From Candidatus Stackebrandtia faecavium (lineage in GTDB: Bacteria > Actinomycetota > Actinomycetes > Mycobacteriales > Micromonosporaceae): DNA of 42,879 bases. Positions within the stretch are counted from its first letter, which is position 1; every line of letters begins with the position of its first letter. The notes under the pieces are model-generated. The model was given only the letters and a program-made list of their open reading frames with translations. It was not told the origin of the DNA and made no database searches. The DNA is taken from positions 1 through 42,879 of the forward strand of contig DXIM01000029.1 of NCBI GenBank assembly GCA_019112895.1. The letters run 5' to 3'. This document shows positions 16,175-23,326 of the stretch, piece by piece. The position numbers and the translations under genes are program-made.

Positions 16175-17428
16175 TTACGGGCAGGCCCCGGTTTCGGGCG
16201 ACTCGCATTTCGCCCGTGACCACACGGTCTCGAAGTTTTCCGCGAAATCGCCGGTCGTCGTCGCGTTCTCGATCTTCAGAAGGTTCTCGTCGTGGTTGCG
16301 CAGCGATGGCCCAGTGAGGTTGTGGGAACCGGTGAAGACGATCTGTCGGTCAGCGGTCTCGTTGTACTTGCCCTCGAACAGAAGGTACTTCGAATGGACA
16401 CTCACCACGTTCTCGTTGCCGGACGAGTTGTCCTCGAAGCGTTTGACCTCGAGGTTCTCGGTCCCCGACAGTGTCGATAGGACACTGTCGCTCATGCTGC
16501 CATAGACGACTCTGACCGTGCACCCGAGTTTCGCGATGCGAACGAGTTGGTCCGCGACCGCCATACGTGGCGACGTGAATTGTGCCTGTACGACATCGAG
16601 CGCGCAGTCCGACGGCTGCGCGTTGATGTATCCAAGTACGAGATTCACGGTGTCGCTTTTGGCCTCGACATCGGTGCCGCCGGAGGAATCGGCGCGCGGG
16701 AACATGTAGGCCGTGACGCTGTTGTCCTCGGTGCGGAAGTAACCGTCGTCGGAGTTGAAGTAGTCGTTGTTCTTCTTCTGGGCCAACAGATTGTCGAAGT
16801 GCGTCCCGAAGTACGCATACAGTTGCGCGTCGCCGTGGATGACCACCGCGTTGTTGAACAGATTGTTCTGGCTGTTGGTCATATTCTGTGATGCGGACAC
16901 GACCACGTTGGTCATATCGCCGGTCTCGGAGAATGCGAACAACTTGTTGTGGTTGATCGAGTAGTCGCGGTCGGCGATGCAGCCGGTCTGTTGCCTATCG
17001 GAATCCCCGTCACCGGTGCAGAAGACCAGTTCGGTCAGCCCTGCCCCTTTGAGCGTCTTTATTGCTTCGTTGTCGGGATCGTTGTTGGTGGAGCCGTTGT
17101 TACCTTCGGCGTCGATGGCGAGGCTGACTTCGACACCGCGTTCTTGCGCTGCGGCCAAGGCTTGGGCGACTGTGTCGCGTGTCCAACTGAACATCGAGCC
17201 GTGTATTTCGGCCCCGGAGGGTGTGCCGTCGATGAGTTCGATGATGTGTTCTTCGACCGCGAAGTCGCGTTCGCCGTTTTCCCCAGGCGTGTTGAAGACC
17301 GCATAGGAGCCTTCTACTTTGGCGGGTTCGGGGTCTGAGGCCGAGGCGGGTGCGGAGGTCACTGCCAGCGCCAGGCATGCGGCGATAGCGGTGGCTGGGC
17401 TGAGTCGACGTGTGATTCGAGAGCGCAC
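16175..17428 (-). CDS. Secreted phospholipase D-like protein with two modified HKD motifs
   Basis: This exported PLD-superfamily protein is 417 aa from the GTG at 17428, chosen because AAAGGA lies eight bases upstream; the long frame from 17542 has no signal sequence at its start. A Sec signal peptide (RITRRLSPATAIAACLALAVTSAPASA) occupies the first 30 residues. Two HxK motifs are visible, HNK near residue 160 and HSK near 345, each followed by Asn-containing strands (SASQNMTNSQNN, TGSHNLTGPS). The Asp of HxKxxxxD is Ser in the first and Glu in the second. Such variants are seen in some secreted actinobacterial PLD-like enzymes. It could hydrolyse phospholipids or other phosphodiesters outside the cell. 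The C-terminus (CESPETGACP) has a possible disulfide pair. Confidence 0.8.
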   Translation of the reverse strand: MRSRITRRLSPATAIAACLALAVTSAPASASDPEPAKVEGSYAVFNTPGENGERDFAVEEHIIELIDGTPSGAEIHGSMFSWTRDTVAQALAAAQERGVEVSLAIDAEGNNGSTNNDPDNEAIKTLKGAGLTELVFCTGDGDSDRQQTGCIADRDYSINHNKLFAFSETGDMTNVVVSASQNMTNSQNNLFNNAVVIHGDAQLYAYFGTHFDNLLAQKKNNDYFNSDDGYFRTEDNSVTAYMFPRADSSGGTDVEAKSDTVNLVLGYINAQPSDCALDVVQAQFTSPRMAVADQLVRIAKLGCTVRVVYGSMSDSVLSTLSGTENLEVKRFEDNSSGNENVVSVHSKYLLFEGKYNETADRQIVFTGSHNLTGPSLRNHDENLLKIENATTTGDFAENFETVWSRAKCESPETGACP

Positions 17429-17597
17429 GTGCACCATCCTTTTCGTTAGGGCAATCGTGTGTGCCTGCGATTCCGATTTGGAAATCGAGGCATCGATAAG
17501 TATGGAACACATTGACTCGAATGTGTATTTAATTAATGTCACTACGTAACCGAGTCGGGGTGTGGTACCCGAGGGTCATCGGGGTAGAAATGACACC

Positions 17598-18662
17598 GTG
17601 CCCCATGATCATTTGGACGACCCGTACCGCGCTGACACCATCGACCTGGGCAAAGACGAAGAAGGGCCCGTCGTGGCGACACTGATATCGCGCACCGACT
17701 CGCCCCGAAACGGTCACGCGGTGCTGTACATCCACGGTTTCTCCGACTACTTCTTTCATCCCCACGTCGCCGACCACTTCGTGGAACGCGGTTATGCGTT
17801 CTACGCCATCGACTTGCGTAAAGCTGGACGGAGCGTACTGCCGCACCAGACGCCCCACTACGTCCGACACGTGGCGCAATATTTCGCCGAACTCGACATC
17901 GCCAGTCGGATGATCCGCAACGCCGGGCACGACCGGATCCTGGTATACGCCCATTCGGCAGGTGGCTTGACCGCATCGCTGTGGGCCCATCGGCTCGGCG
18001 ACGCCGACTGGTTGCAGGGGCTGATCCTCAACAGTCCCTTTCTCGGTATCGACATGAGTGACACCATGCTGCGACTACTCATGGCGCCGATAGACATCGC
18101 GGGACTGCTGGTGCCGCGTGCTGCCCTGCCTCACAAAGGCGTCAGCGTCAACGTTCTCGGCCTTCACACCGACTTTCGCGGTGAATGGGACTTCAACCTG
18201 GACTGGAAGCCGTACTCCGGTACGCCGATACGCATGGGCTGGCTCAGGGGGATCAGACGCGCACAACGTCGCGTTCACCGTGGTCTCAACGTGCAGGTGC
18301 CCGTGCTGGTGATGGTGGCGAAAACCTCGCTGCGTACGCGGCATTGGACCAGCGACAGCGATGCCGCCGACACGGTGTTGAACGCCGATGCGATCCTGCG
18401 GTGGTCGCATAAGCTCGGGCCCGAGGTGGCGAGGGCACGCATTACCGGAGCACGCCACGACTTGGCGCTATCGACAAAACCGGCGCGCGCACGTTTCTTC
18501 GCCGCAATCGACGCTTGGCTGGTCGAGCAAGGATTCGTGACGCCGTGTCCAGTCGACGGCGATGTCGAGACCGATATCGCCGCTACGCCGCGGTGTGTGG
18601 GAGACACCGGTGCCGCCCGCATCGGTGTCTCCCACGCGAGCTCCGGCGGGTTCCACGCGTAG
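17598..18662 (+). CDS. Alpha/beta hydrolase (serine lipase/lysophospholipase-like)
   Basis: This 354-aa cytoplasmic alpha/beta hydrolase has the oxyanion/HG motif LYIHGFSDYF and a nucleophile elbow YAHSAGGL with the catalytic Ser, and a late His in ARHDLALS. The Asp of the triad is not obvious by eye. It resembles the Hydrolase_4 / S33 aminopeptidase-lysophospholipase group. The GTG at 17598 is preferred (TAGAAA lies seven bases upstream, so it may be leaderless); the GTG at 17562 adds 12 residues. The last 25-40 residues are low-complexity and their codons coincide with a strong hairpin (18597-18635), suggesting the original C-terminus was earlier and the frame now runs through its terminator. 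It has no signal peptide despite exported neighbours. Confidence 0.78.
   Translation: MPHDHLDDPYRADTIDLGKDEEGPVVATLISRTDSPRNGHAVLYIHGFSDYFFHPHVADHFVERGYAFYAIDLRKAGRSVLPHQTPHYVRHVAQYFAELDIASRMIRNAGHDRILVYAHSAGGLTASLWAHRLGDADWLQGLILNSPFLGIDMSDTMLRLLMAPIDIAGLLVPRAALPHKGVSVNVLGLHTDFRGEWDFNLDWKPYSGTPIRMGWLRGIRRAQRRVHRGLNVQVPVLVMVAKTSLRTRHWTSDSDAADTVLNADAILRWSHKLGPEVARARITGARHDLALSTKPARARFFAAIDAWLVEQGFVTPCPVDGDVETDIAATPRCVGDTGAARIGVSHASSGGFHA
18597..18635 (+). terminator. Hairpin inside the 3' end of the hydrolase gene
   Basis: GTGGGAGACACCG (18597-18609) pairs perfectly with 18623-18635, and GTGC/GCAT continue the stem inward (one G-U), leaving a 5-nt loop. It is terminator-like but lies 27 bp before the annotated stop at 18660-18662. 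Confidence 0.6.
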
Positions 18663-18727
18663 CCGATGGCCGATACTGAAGCGAGACCGCGCGGCGCTGA
18701 GCGCTGTGTGCCTCGGCAAGCCGATAC

Positions 18728-18767
18728 GGCCGGAGCCCGTGGCTGCCCATCGCCACCGGCTCCGGCC
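18728..18767. terminator. Bidirectional terminator between hydrolase and C39-like protease genes
   Basis: GGCCGGAGCC (18728-18737) pairs with GGCTCCGGCC (18758-18767). After one C-C mismatch, GTGGC pairs with GCCAC, around an 8-nt loop. ATATT follows on the plus strand. It lies 19 bp beyond the end of the convergent protease gene. Confidence 0.75.
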
Positions 18768-18786
18768 ATATTCGGTAATGACCCGA

Positions 18787-19422
18787 CTAAGCCACGTACC
18801 GGTTGAGCTTGACACCGTCCGCGACGTTCTTGGCAGATAGCCAGATTGCGTCGCGGGAGGAGTCCGCGGGGTCGGCGATCTTGAATTCGTTGCCGCCGTC
18901 GCGGTACCCGACGATCGTGGCGTAGTGCCCGCCGGAGAATTTGGCTTTGTCGATGCGCGTGACATTGATGATCACGGCGTGCCCGGAATCGACATTGCTG
19001 ATGACGTCCTTCGTCAGCTGCTGACGCAAGGTGGTTTCGTTCTTCCATTGCCGCAGCTCGTATCCGCCGTCCTTGCTGTACTTATTCATCGCGTCGCGCA
19101 AGTTGTTCAGGTTCGGCAGCCCCCCGTCGCGCGAGACGTCCATGTACTTGGCCAACGTGCTTTGTTTGACGGAGACGTCATGAGTGGACAAGGCGATGCG
19201 TGCCGCGGCGGCTGAACACCAGTAGAAGGTCTTTTGGACCTGATAGTTGTGCGACACCGTACCTTCGGTGGGAGTCGTCAACACGACCGACGAAGCGCGA
19301 GGTGTCGGGGTGGCCGGGTCCGCAGTGGCCGGGTCCGTCGATGACGCAAAAGGTGAACCGATGACCACGAGCGCGGCACAAAGGCTCGCCGTAATAATGC
19401 CGTTGTTGATTTTGCGATGCAT
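18787..19422 (-). CDS. Secreted C39-like (papain-fold) cysteine peptidase
   Basis: This 211-aa exported protein starts at the ATG at 19422, preceded by AAAGGA six bases upstream. A Sec signal covers about residues 1-27 and is followed by a Thr/Pro/Ala-rich stretch. The C39-like triad is visible: Cys69 in FYWCSAAAARIAL, His166 in GGHYATIVGYRD and Asp184 in IADPAD, with Gln63 (QVQK) as the likely oxyanion residue. This matches the Peptidase_C39_2 family of secreted actinobacterial proteins, not the bacteriocin-exporter C39 domain, because no ABC transporter is attached. Its target is unknown; the neighbouring amidase and PLD-like protein suggest a shared extracellular role (inference). Confidence 0.82.
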   Translation of the reverse strand: MHRKINNGIITASLCAALVVIGSPFASSTDPATADPATPTPRASSVVLTTPTEGTVSHNYQVQKTFYWCSAAAARIALSTHDVSVKQSTLAKYMDVSRDGGLPNLNNLRDAMNKYSKDGGYELRQWKNETTLRQQLTKDVISNVDSGHAVIINVTRIDKAKFSGGHYATIVGYRDGGNEFKIADPADSSRDAIWLSAKNVADGVKLNRYVA

Positions 19423-19967
19423 CTGAAATCCTTTGTGAACCATAGGGGGAACATCACGAAGAGCTTTTCTGCGTGCGTTGCTGTATCCGGGTGGGAAATG
19501 ATTGCGCTACCTACTCCGGGGTGACGTCGGTAAGTGCAATCGGCGGCTCCGAAAAGCAGCCCTGTCGGTGATGACCGATGTTGGCGATGGTTGCAGCGGG
19601 TAACGGCACCATGTATCGGTCGAATGCGTCGACCCGGTCGATACGAATTGCCTGCTCATCGGCCGTAGGTCGTGAAGTGGGCACTGCGGAGGAAACCGTG
19701 ATTACGAATCAATGGGCCGTGTCGGTCACAATGCCACCGTGCTGTCACTCCCGTTGCGGCATAACTTGCGCCACGTCACATATACGAGCCATGGAAAGTT
19801 CCCGTGGCCGTTACCAGGGCGACGCTGACGCGCTATATGCCGTTCAATAATGAGTCGCAACGACAGTCATGTACGTCACAACCGCGCCCGCGTCATGGCA
19901 ACTACGCTCATCAATGACACACCACCCGGGGACCCGAAGCGGCCTCGAGGAAGCTAAGGAGTGACTG
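19423..19967. other. Intergenic region upstream of panB and of the C39-like protease gene
   Basis: This 545-bp divergent region carries no convincing gene. A 90-codon plus-strand frame at 19578-19850 has no ribosome site and looks random. Several small dyads are visible: CGGT-GATG-ACCG near 19565-19578, and GGTCGA-N5-TCGACC at 19618-19634 flanked by GTATCG/CGATAC (19613-19618 and 19639-19644). These could be regulator sites. The panB Shine-Dalgarno AAGGAG lies just before 19962. Confidence 0.5.
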
Positions 19968-20810
19968 ATGTCCGTACCCAGTGAAGTGCCCAGCCTCTAC
20001 GGCCCTGCCCGCAAGACCAGCCGAATCCGCACCCGCGACCTGATGCGCGCGAAGGAACGCGGCGAGAAGTTCGCCATGCTCACCAGCTACGACCGGTACA
20101 CGGCCGCCATCTTCGATGAAGCGGGCATTCCCGCTTTGCTGGTCGGCGATTCCGCTGCCAACAACGTGTACGGCTACGAATCCACGATCCCGGTGACCGT
20201 CGAAGAACTGCTGCCTTTGGTGGGCGCGGTCGCGCGGTCGACGAAACGTACGCTCGTCGTGGCGGACCTCCCGTTCGGCTCGTACGAGGTCAGCAGCCAG
20301 CAGGCTCACGAGACGGCGGTGCGTTTCATGAAGCAAGGCGCGCACGCGGTCAAGCTTGAAGGCGGCGTGTCCGTCGCCGAACAGATCCGTACATTGACGA
20401 CCGCAGGTGTGCCCGTTCTCGCGCACATCGGTTTCACTCCGCAAAGCGAACACCAGGTCGGTGGTTACCGGGTTGCCGGCCGGGCCGAACAGGCGCGCAA
20501 GGTGCTGGAAGACGCGGTCGCTGTAGCCGAGGCCGGTGCCTTCGGTGTCGTCCTGGAGATGGTGACGGCCGATGTCGCGGCCCAGGTGACGAAGGAAGTG
20601 CCGATCCCGACCATCGGCATCGGTGCTGGTGCGCAAACGGATGGCCAAATCATGGTGTGGCAGGACATCGCCGGGCTCAACACTGGCTCCACACCGCGCT
20701 TCGTTAAGCGCTACGGCAACGTCGCCGAGGTCATCTCCCGGGTCGCGACTCAATACGCTGACGAAGTCCGTGACGGGATCTTTCCCGCGTCAGAACACGA
20801 ATTCTCGTGA
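19968..20810 (+). CDS. panB: 3-methyl-2-oxobutanoate hydroxymethyltransferase
   Basis: PanB transfers a hydroxymethyl group from 5,10-methylenetetrahydrofolate to alpha-ketoisovalerate to give ketopantoate, the first committed step of pantothenate and CoA synthesis. The 280-aa protein has the family markers FAMLTSYDRYTAAIFDEAGI, the metal-binding Asp in LLVGDSAANNVYGYEST, DLPFGSY, KLEGG, LAHIGFTPQ, and TIGIGAGAQTDGQIMVWQDIAGL. The ATG at 19968 follows AAGGAG by six bases. Length is normal. The TVP38-family gene begins 16 bp downstream on the same strand and may be cotranscribed. panB close to glnA2 is also seen in mycobacteria (from memory). Confidence 0.96.
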   Translation: MSVPSEVPSLYGPARKTSRIRTRDLMRAKERGEKFAMLTSYDRYTAAIFDEAGIPALLVGDSAANNVYGYESTIPVTVEELLPLVGAVARSTKRTLVVADLPFGSYEVSSQQAHETAVRFMKQGAHAVKLEGGVSVAEQIRTLTTAGVPVLAHIGFTPQSEHQVGGYRVAGRAEQARKVLEDAVAVAEAGAFGVVLEMVTADVAAQVTKEVPIPTIGIGAGAQTDGQIMVWQDIAGLNTGSTPRFVKRYGNVAEVISRVATQYADEVRDGIFPASEHEFS

Positions 20811-20826
20811 CGGTAGCGTTTGCGGC

Positions 20827-21684
20827 GTGACCAAGACCGCCGCGTCAGGGCGCGCGCGACGCTTCGCGCTGCTGGTGGCGCTTGTGGCGGCGCTCGGAAT
20901 AGCCGCACTGATCGTTCCGCTCCCTTCGCCCGACAGCATTCGTCGGTTCGTTGCCGAACTGCCGGCAATCCCCGGCTTCTTCGCTGTTTTTGCGGTCGCG
21001 CTCGCACTTTTGTGCATGGTGCCGCGCACGTTTGTGTCCATCACTTGCGGGCTCATATTCGGCTGGCTTCACGGTTTCGTCTACGTCCTTTGCGGTGGCT
21101 TGCTCGCGGCCGGAGTCGCATTCGCGCTCGGGCATTGGCTCGGACGCGATTTCATCGCCGACCGGATGGACCGGTGGTCGTCGGGCACGCGTGGCCGGCG
21201 CCTGCAATGGTGGCAGCGGTGTGCATCCCGCGTGGAACGCTCGATCGTGTGGACCGATTCTTGGATTGCGCGTCACGGAGTCGTGGGCATGTGGGCGGCA
21301 CGAGTACTTCCGATCTCGCACTTCGGCCTCTTGTCGTATGCCTGCGGGGCCGTATCGGTGCGGTTTCGTCATTTCGTGGCCGGGACCGGGATCGGATCGA
21401 CTCCGGGAGCGTTGGGTTATACGGCGGTCGGCAGTGCGGTGATAGGCGAAGGCGGATTGCCCTTGGCTATGGCAATAATGATGGGGCTTAACATCGTGGG
21501 TCTGGGAGTCACCGCAATCGTCATGCGCCGGCTTGGCCGCGGCGGTGTTGATGACGGGACCGCGATGAAAGGAGGCGAGAGTGAACTGGATGCAGCGTTA
21601 TTCGCGATTGATCGCCGGCGTTGCGATGCTCGGTCTCGTCCTGCCTTTCATCGTGTCGGGATTCAGCAGCATGTTGAACGTTGA
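20827..21684 (+). CDS. TVP38/TMEM64 (DedA-like) membrane protein
   Basis: This 285-aa integral membrane protein of the TVP38/TMEM64 'SNARE-associated/VTT' family starts from the GTG at 20827, 16 bp after panB. The frame extends upstream inside panB but that part has no support. Hydrophobic segments run at about 10-30, 42-62, 65-95, 155-175, 190-215 and 220-245. The VTT-domain core is visible as ITCGLIFGWLHGFVYVLCGGLLAAGVAFALGHWLGRDF, and the second signature as RVLPISHFGLLSYACGAVSVRF. Family members are half-transporters or lipid scramblases of poorly defined cargo. The last 34 codons overlap the next gene in another frame and are not typical of the family. Confidence 0.8.
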   Translation: MTKTAASGRARRFALLVALVAALGIAALIVPLPSPDSIRRFVAELPAIPGFFAVFAVALALLCMVPRTFVSITCGLIFGWLHGFVYVLCGGLLAAGVAFALGHWLGRDFIADRMDRWSSGTRGRRLQWWQRCASRVERSIVWTDSWIARHGVVGMWAARVLPISHFGLLSYACGAVSVRFRHFVAGTGIGSTPGALGYTAVGSAVIGEGGLPLAMAIMMGLNIVGLGVTAIVMRRLGRGGVDDGTAMKGGESELDAALFAIDRRRCDARSRPAFHRVGIQQHVER

Positions 21685-21784
21685 GCCGTTGTTCGTGTCG
21701 ATACTGCTGGCATTGATCGTGACGGTCGTCCTGGTGTGGCGCTACCTCACTACGCGTGCGCGTCGCGACGACGACGTCGTGTGA
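21581..21784 (+). CDS. Small two-helix membrane protein
   Basis: This 67-aa protein has two hydrophobic helices (about residues 9-28 and 36-54) and a basic C-terminal tail (TTRARRDDD). The GTG start at 21581 has the strongest ribosome site nearby, AAAGGAGG at 21568-21575, so I believe it is translated even though its first 104 bp overlap the 3' end of the TVP38 gene in a different frame. I do not recognise its family. It ends 2 bp from the stop of the convergent cobalamin-binding-like gene. Confidence 0.65.
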   Translation: MNWMQRYSRLIAGVAMLGLVLPFIVSGFSSMLNVEPLFVSILLALIVTVVLVWRYLTTRARRDDDVV

Positions 21785-21786
21785 AT

Positions 21787-22533
21787 TCAGTCGATACGAA
21801 GCTGTCGGCGCAGCAGGTCGTACGCCTCCAACAGGCTCGGGCCGTGCCAGGTCAAGTGGCGACCCGACACGAGTGCGCATTGGGTCTGAGGGAAGAATCC
21901 GGGGCCGTCGTCGTCGGTGAACCGGTACGGTTCGTCGGGCAGGATGACCAGGTCGGGAGTCTTGTGCCGGATCTGTTCCAGAGTGACTTTTGGATACGGT
22001 TGCGCGGCATCGTCGAATACGTTGACGACGCCGAGCCGGCGTAGGACGTCCCCTGCGAACGTGTCGGGCCCCAGGACCATCCACGGTTTGCGCCAGATAG
22101 GGATCACCGCGCGTCGCTCAGTCACCGCAGGAGCCGACCACAGCGTCTTGGCGGTCTCGATCCAGTCGGGCTGGGGCAGCGAAAGCGCTTCGATCATGCG
22201 CGCGGCAGAGTCGCATGCTTGGACCGTGGTGCGCGGGAAGCAGACCCAACAGCGGATCCCCGCTTCCCGCAACGCCTCGACGTCTTCCTTACGGTTCTCC
22301 TCGGCATTGGCCAAGACCATGTCCGGCCGACACTGGAGGATTTTGTCCATACTGGGGTATTTGCTGCCGCCGACTCTATAGACATCGAGATCGGGAGGGT
22401 GGACACAGTAATCGGTGGCGCCGACCAGAAGTTCCGGCGCTATCTGCGCGACCGTTTCGGTGATGGACGGCACGAGTGACACGACACGCTTTACCGGCGC
22501 ATCGCTGACCTCGTATCCGAGGTCGTCCTTCAC
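21787..22533 (-). CDS. Cobalamin/metal-binding BtuF-like protein without signal peptide
   Basis: This 248-aa protein has the helical-backbone metal-receptor fold of BtuF/FecB-type binding proteins: RVVSLVPSITETVAQIAPELLVGATDYCVHPP at the N-terminus, VGGSKYPSMDKILQCRPDMVLAN in the first lobe, and TLEQIRHKTPDLVILPDEPYRF in the second. There is no signal peptide or lipobox, so it should stay in the cytoplasm. Cytoplasmic members ('cobalamin-binding protein / helical backbone metal receptor') are common in actinobacteria and their role is uncertain. The GTG start at 22533 overlaps the stop of the upstream F420 oxidoreductase gene (GTGA), so the two are translationally coupled. No ABC permease is nearby. 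Confidence 0.8.
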   Translation of the reverse strand: MKDDLGYEVSDAPVKRVVSLVPSITETVAQIAPELLVGATDYCVHPPDLDVYRVGGSKYPSMDKILQCRPDMVLANAEENRKEDVEALREAGIRCWVCFPRTTVQACDSAARMIEALSLPQPDWIETAKTLWSAPAVTERRAVIPIWRKPWMVLGPDTFAGDVLRRLGVVNVFDDAAQPYPKVTLEQIRHKTPDLVILPDEPYRFTDDDGPGFFPQTQCALVSGRHLTWHGPSLLEAYDLLRRQLRID

Positions 22534-23219
22534 AGGTTGCTCACCCGCAATCCCGCGTGGGCCTTATAGCGGCGGTTGATCGCGATCAGGTTCGCCGTCA
22601 TCGCCTCGACCTGGGCAGCGTTGCGCAAACGGCCCGCATAGATGCCGCGAACCCCATCGATCCGGCCGGCCAGCGCCTGGACGGTCGTGGCCGCCTCGCG
22701 GTCATCACCCAGAACCATCACATCGGTGTCGACCGTGTCGACGTCGGGGTCGGCGAGGGTGACAGCCGAGACGTGGTGAAACGCGGCCGTCACGCGGGAC
22801 CGCGGCAGTATCTGCTCCGCCTGTTGCGCCGCGCTGCCTTCGGCGACCGGCAATGCATACGGGCCCTTCGAATCGAACCCCAGCGGATTAACGCAGTCGA
22901 TGACGATGCGGTCGCGGAGGGCGTCAGCCAGTCCCGTCAGGAGTTCGCGGTGACCCTCCCACGGCACTGCCACTAGCACGATGTCGTTGTCGCAGGCCGT
23001 TTCGTTGTCGGTTCCCGCGATCGCGGCGTCGGGGGCGAGCATCGCGGCGAGGCCGGTGGCGGCGTCGTGTGCGCGTCGCGCGTCGCGGGAACCGAGGGTG
23101 ACCCGGTGGCCCGCACGAGCCCAGCGGTAGCCGAGCCCACGTCCCTGCGCGCCGGTGCCTCCGAGGATGCCGATCGATAGTTGTGACACATCCGGCAAGA
23201 TCACGTGTTCATAAGGCAT
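22530..23219 (-). CDS. npdG: F420H2:NADP+ oxidoreductase (NADPH-dependent F420 reductase)
   Basis: This enzyme transfers hydride between NADPH and the deazaflavin coenzyme F420. The 229-aa protein has the N-terminal Rossmann motif IGILGGTGAQGRGLGYRWARAGH, the NADP 2'-phosphate segment LGSRD, VLVAVPWEGHRE, VIDCVNPLGFDSKGPYALPVAEGSAA and the F420-pocket region AAFHHVSAVTL, all diagnostic of the NpdG/Fno family. It implies that the organism makes F420, which supports an actinobacterial host. The ATG at 23219 has no clear Shine-Dalgarno. It is the first gene of a two-gene unit with the BtuF-like gene. Confidence 0.92.
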   Translation of the reverse strand: MPYEHVILPDVSQLSIGILGGTGAQGRGLGYRWARAGHRVTLGSRDARRAHDAATGLAAMLAPDAAIAGTDNETACDNDIVLVAVPWEGHRELLTGLADALRDRIVIDCVNPLGFDSKGPYALPVAEGSAAQQAEQILPRSRVTAAFHHVSAVTLADPDVDTVDTDVMVLGDDREAATTVQALAGRIDGVRGIYAGRLRNAAQVEAMTANLIAINRRYKAHAGLRVSNL

Positions 23220-23326
23220 AGGGCAATACTGTCAGGTGCGCGCATTGTTGATGCAGTACGGCCGAGAGCTGCCCGTTCCAGCGATGGGTGCACACTGGCG
23301 ACAGCGTCCACGTCGAAGGGAATGCC

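Noticed and set aside
11024-17428. Mokosh-like helicase plus PLD defence pair
   Set aside because: The PLD-like protein has a Sec signal peptide, separate transcription and an intervening amidase gene, so it is extracellular and not a partner nuclease.
19578-19850. 90-codon frame upstream of panB
   Set aside because: No ribosome site; composition rich in Cys, Ser and His with no domain pattern.
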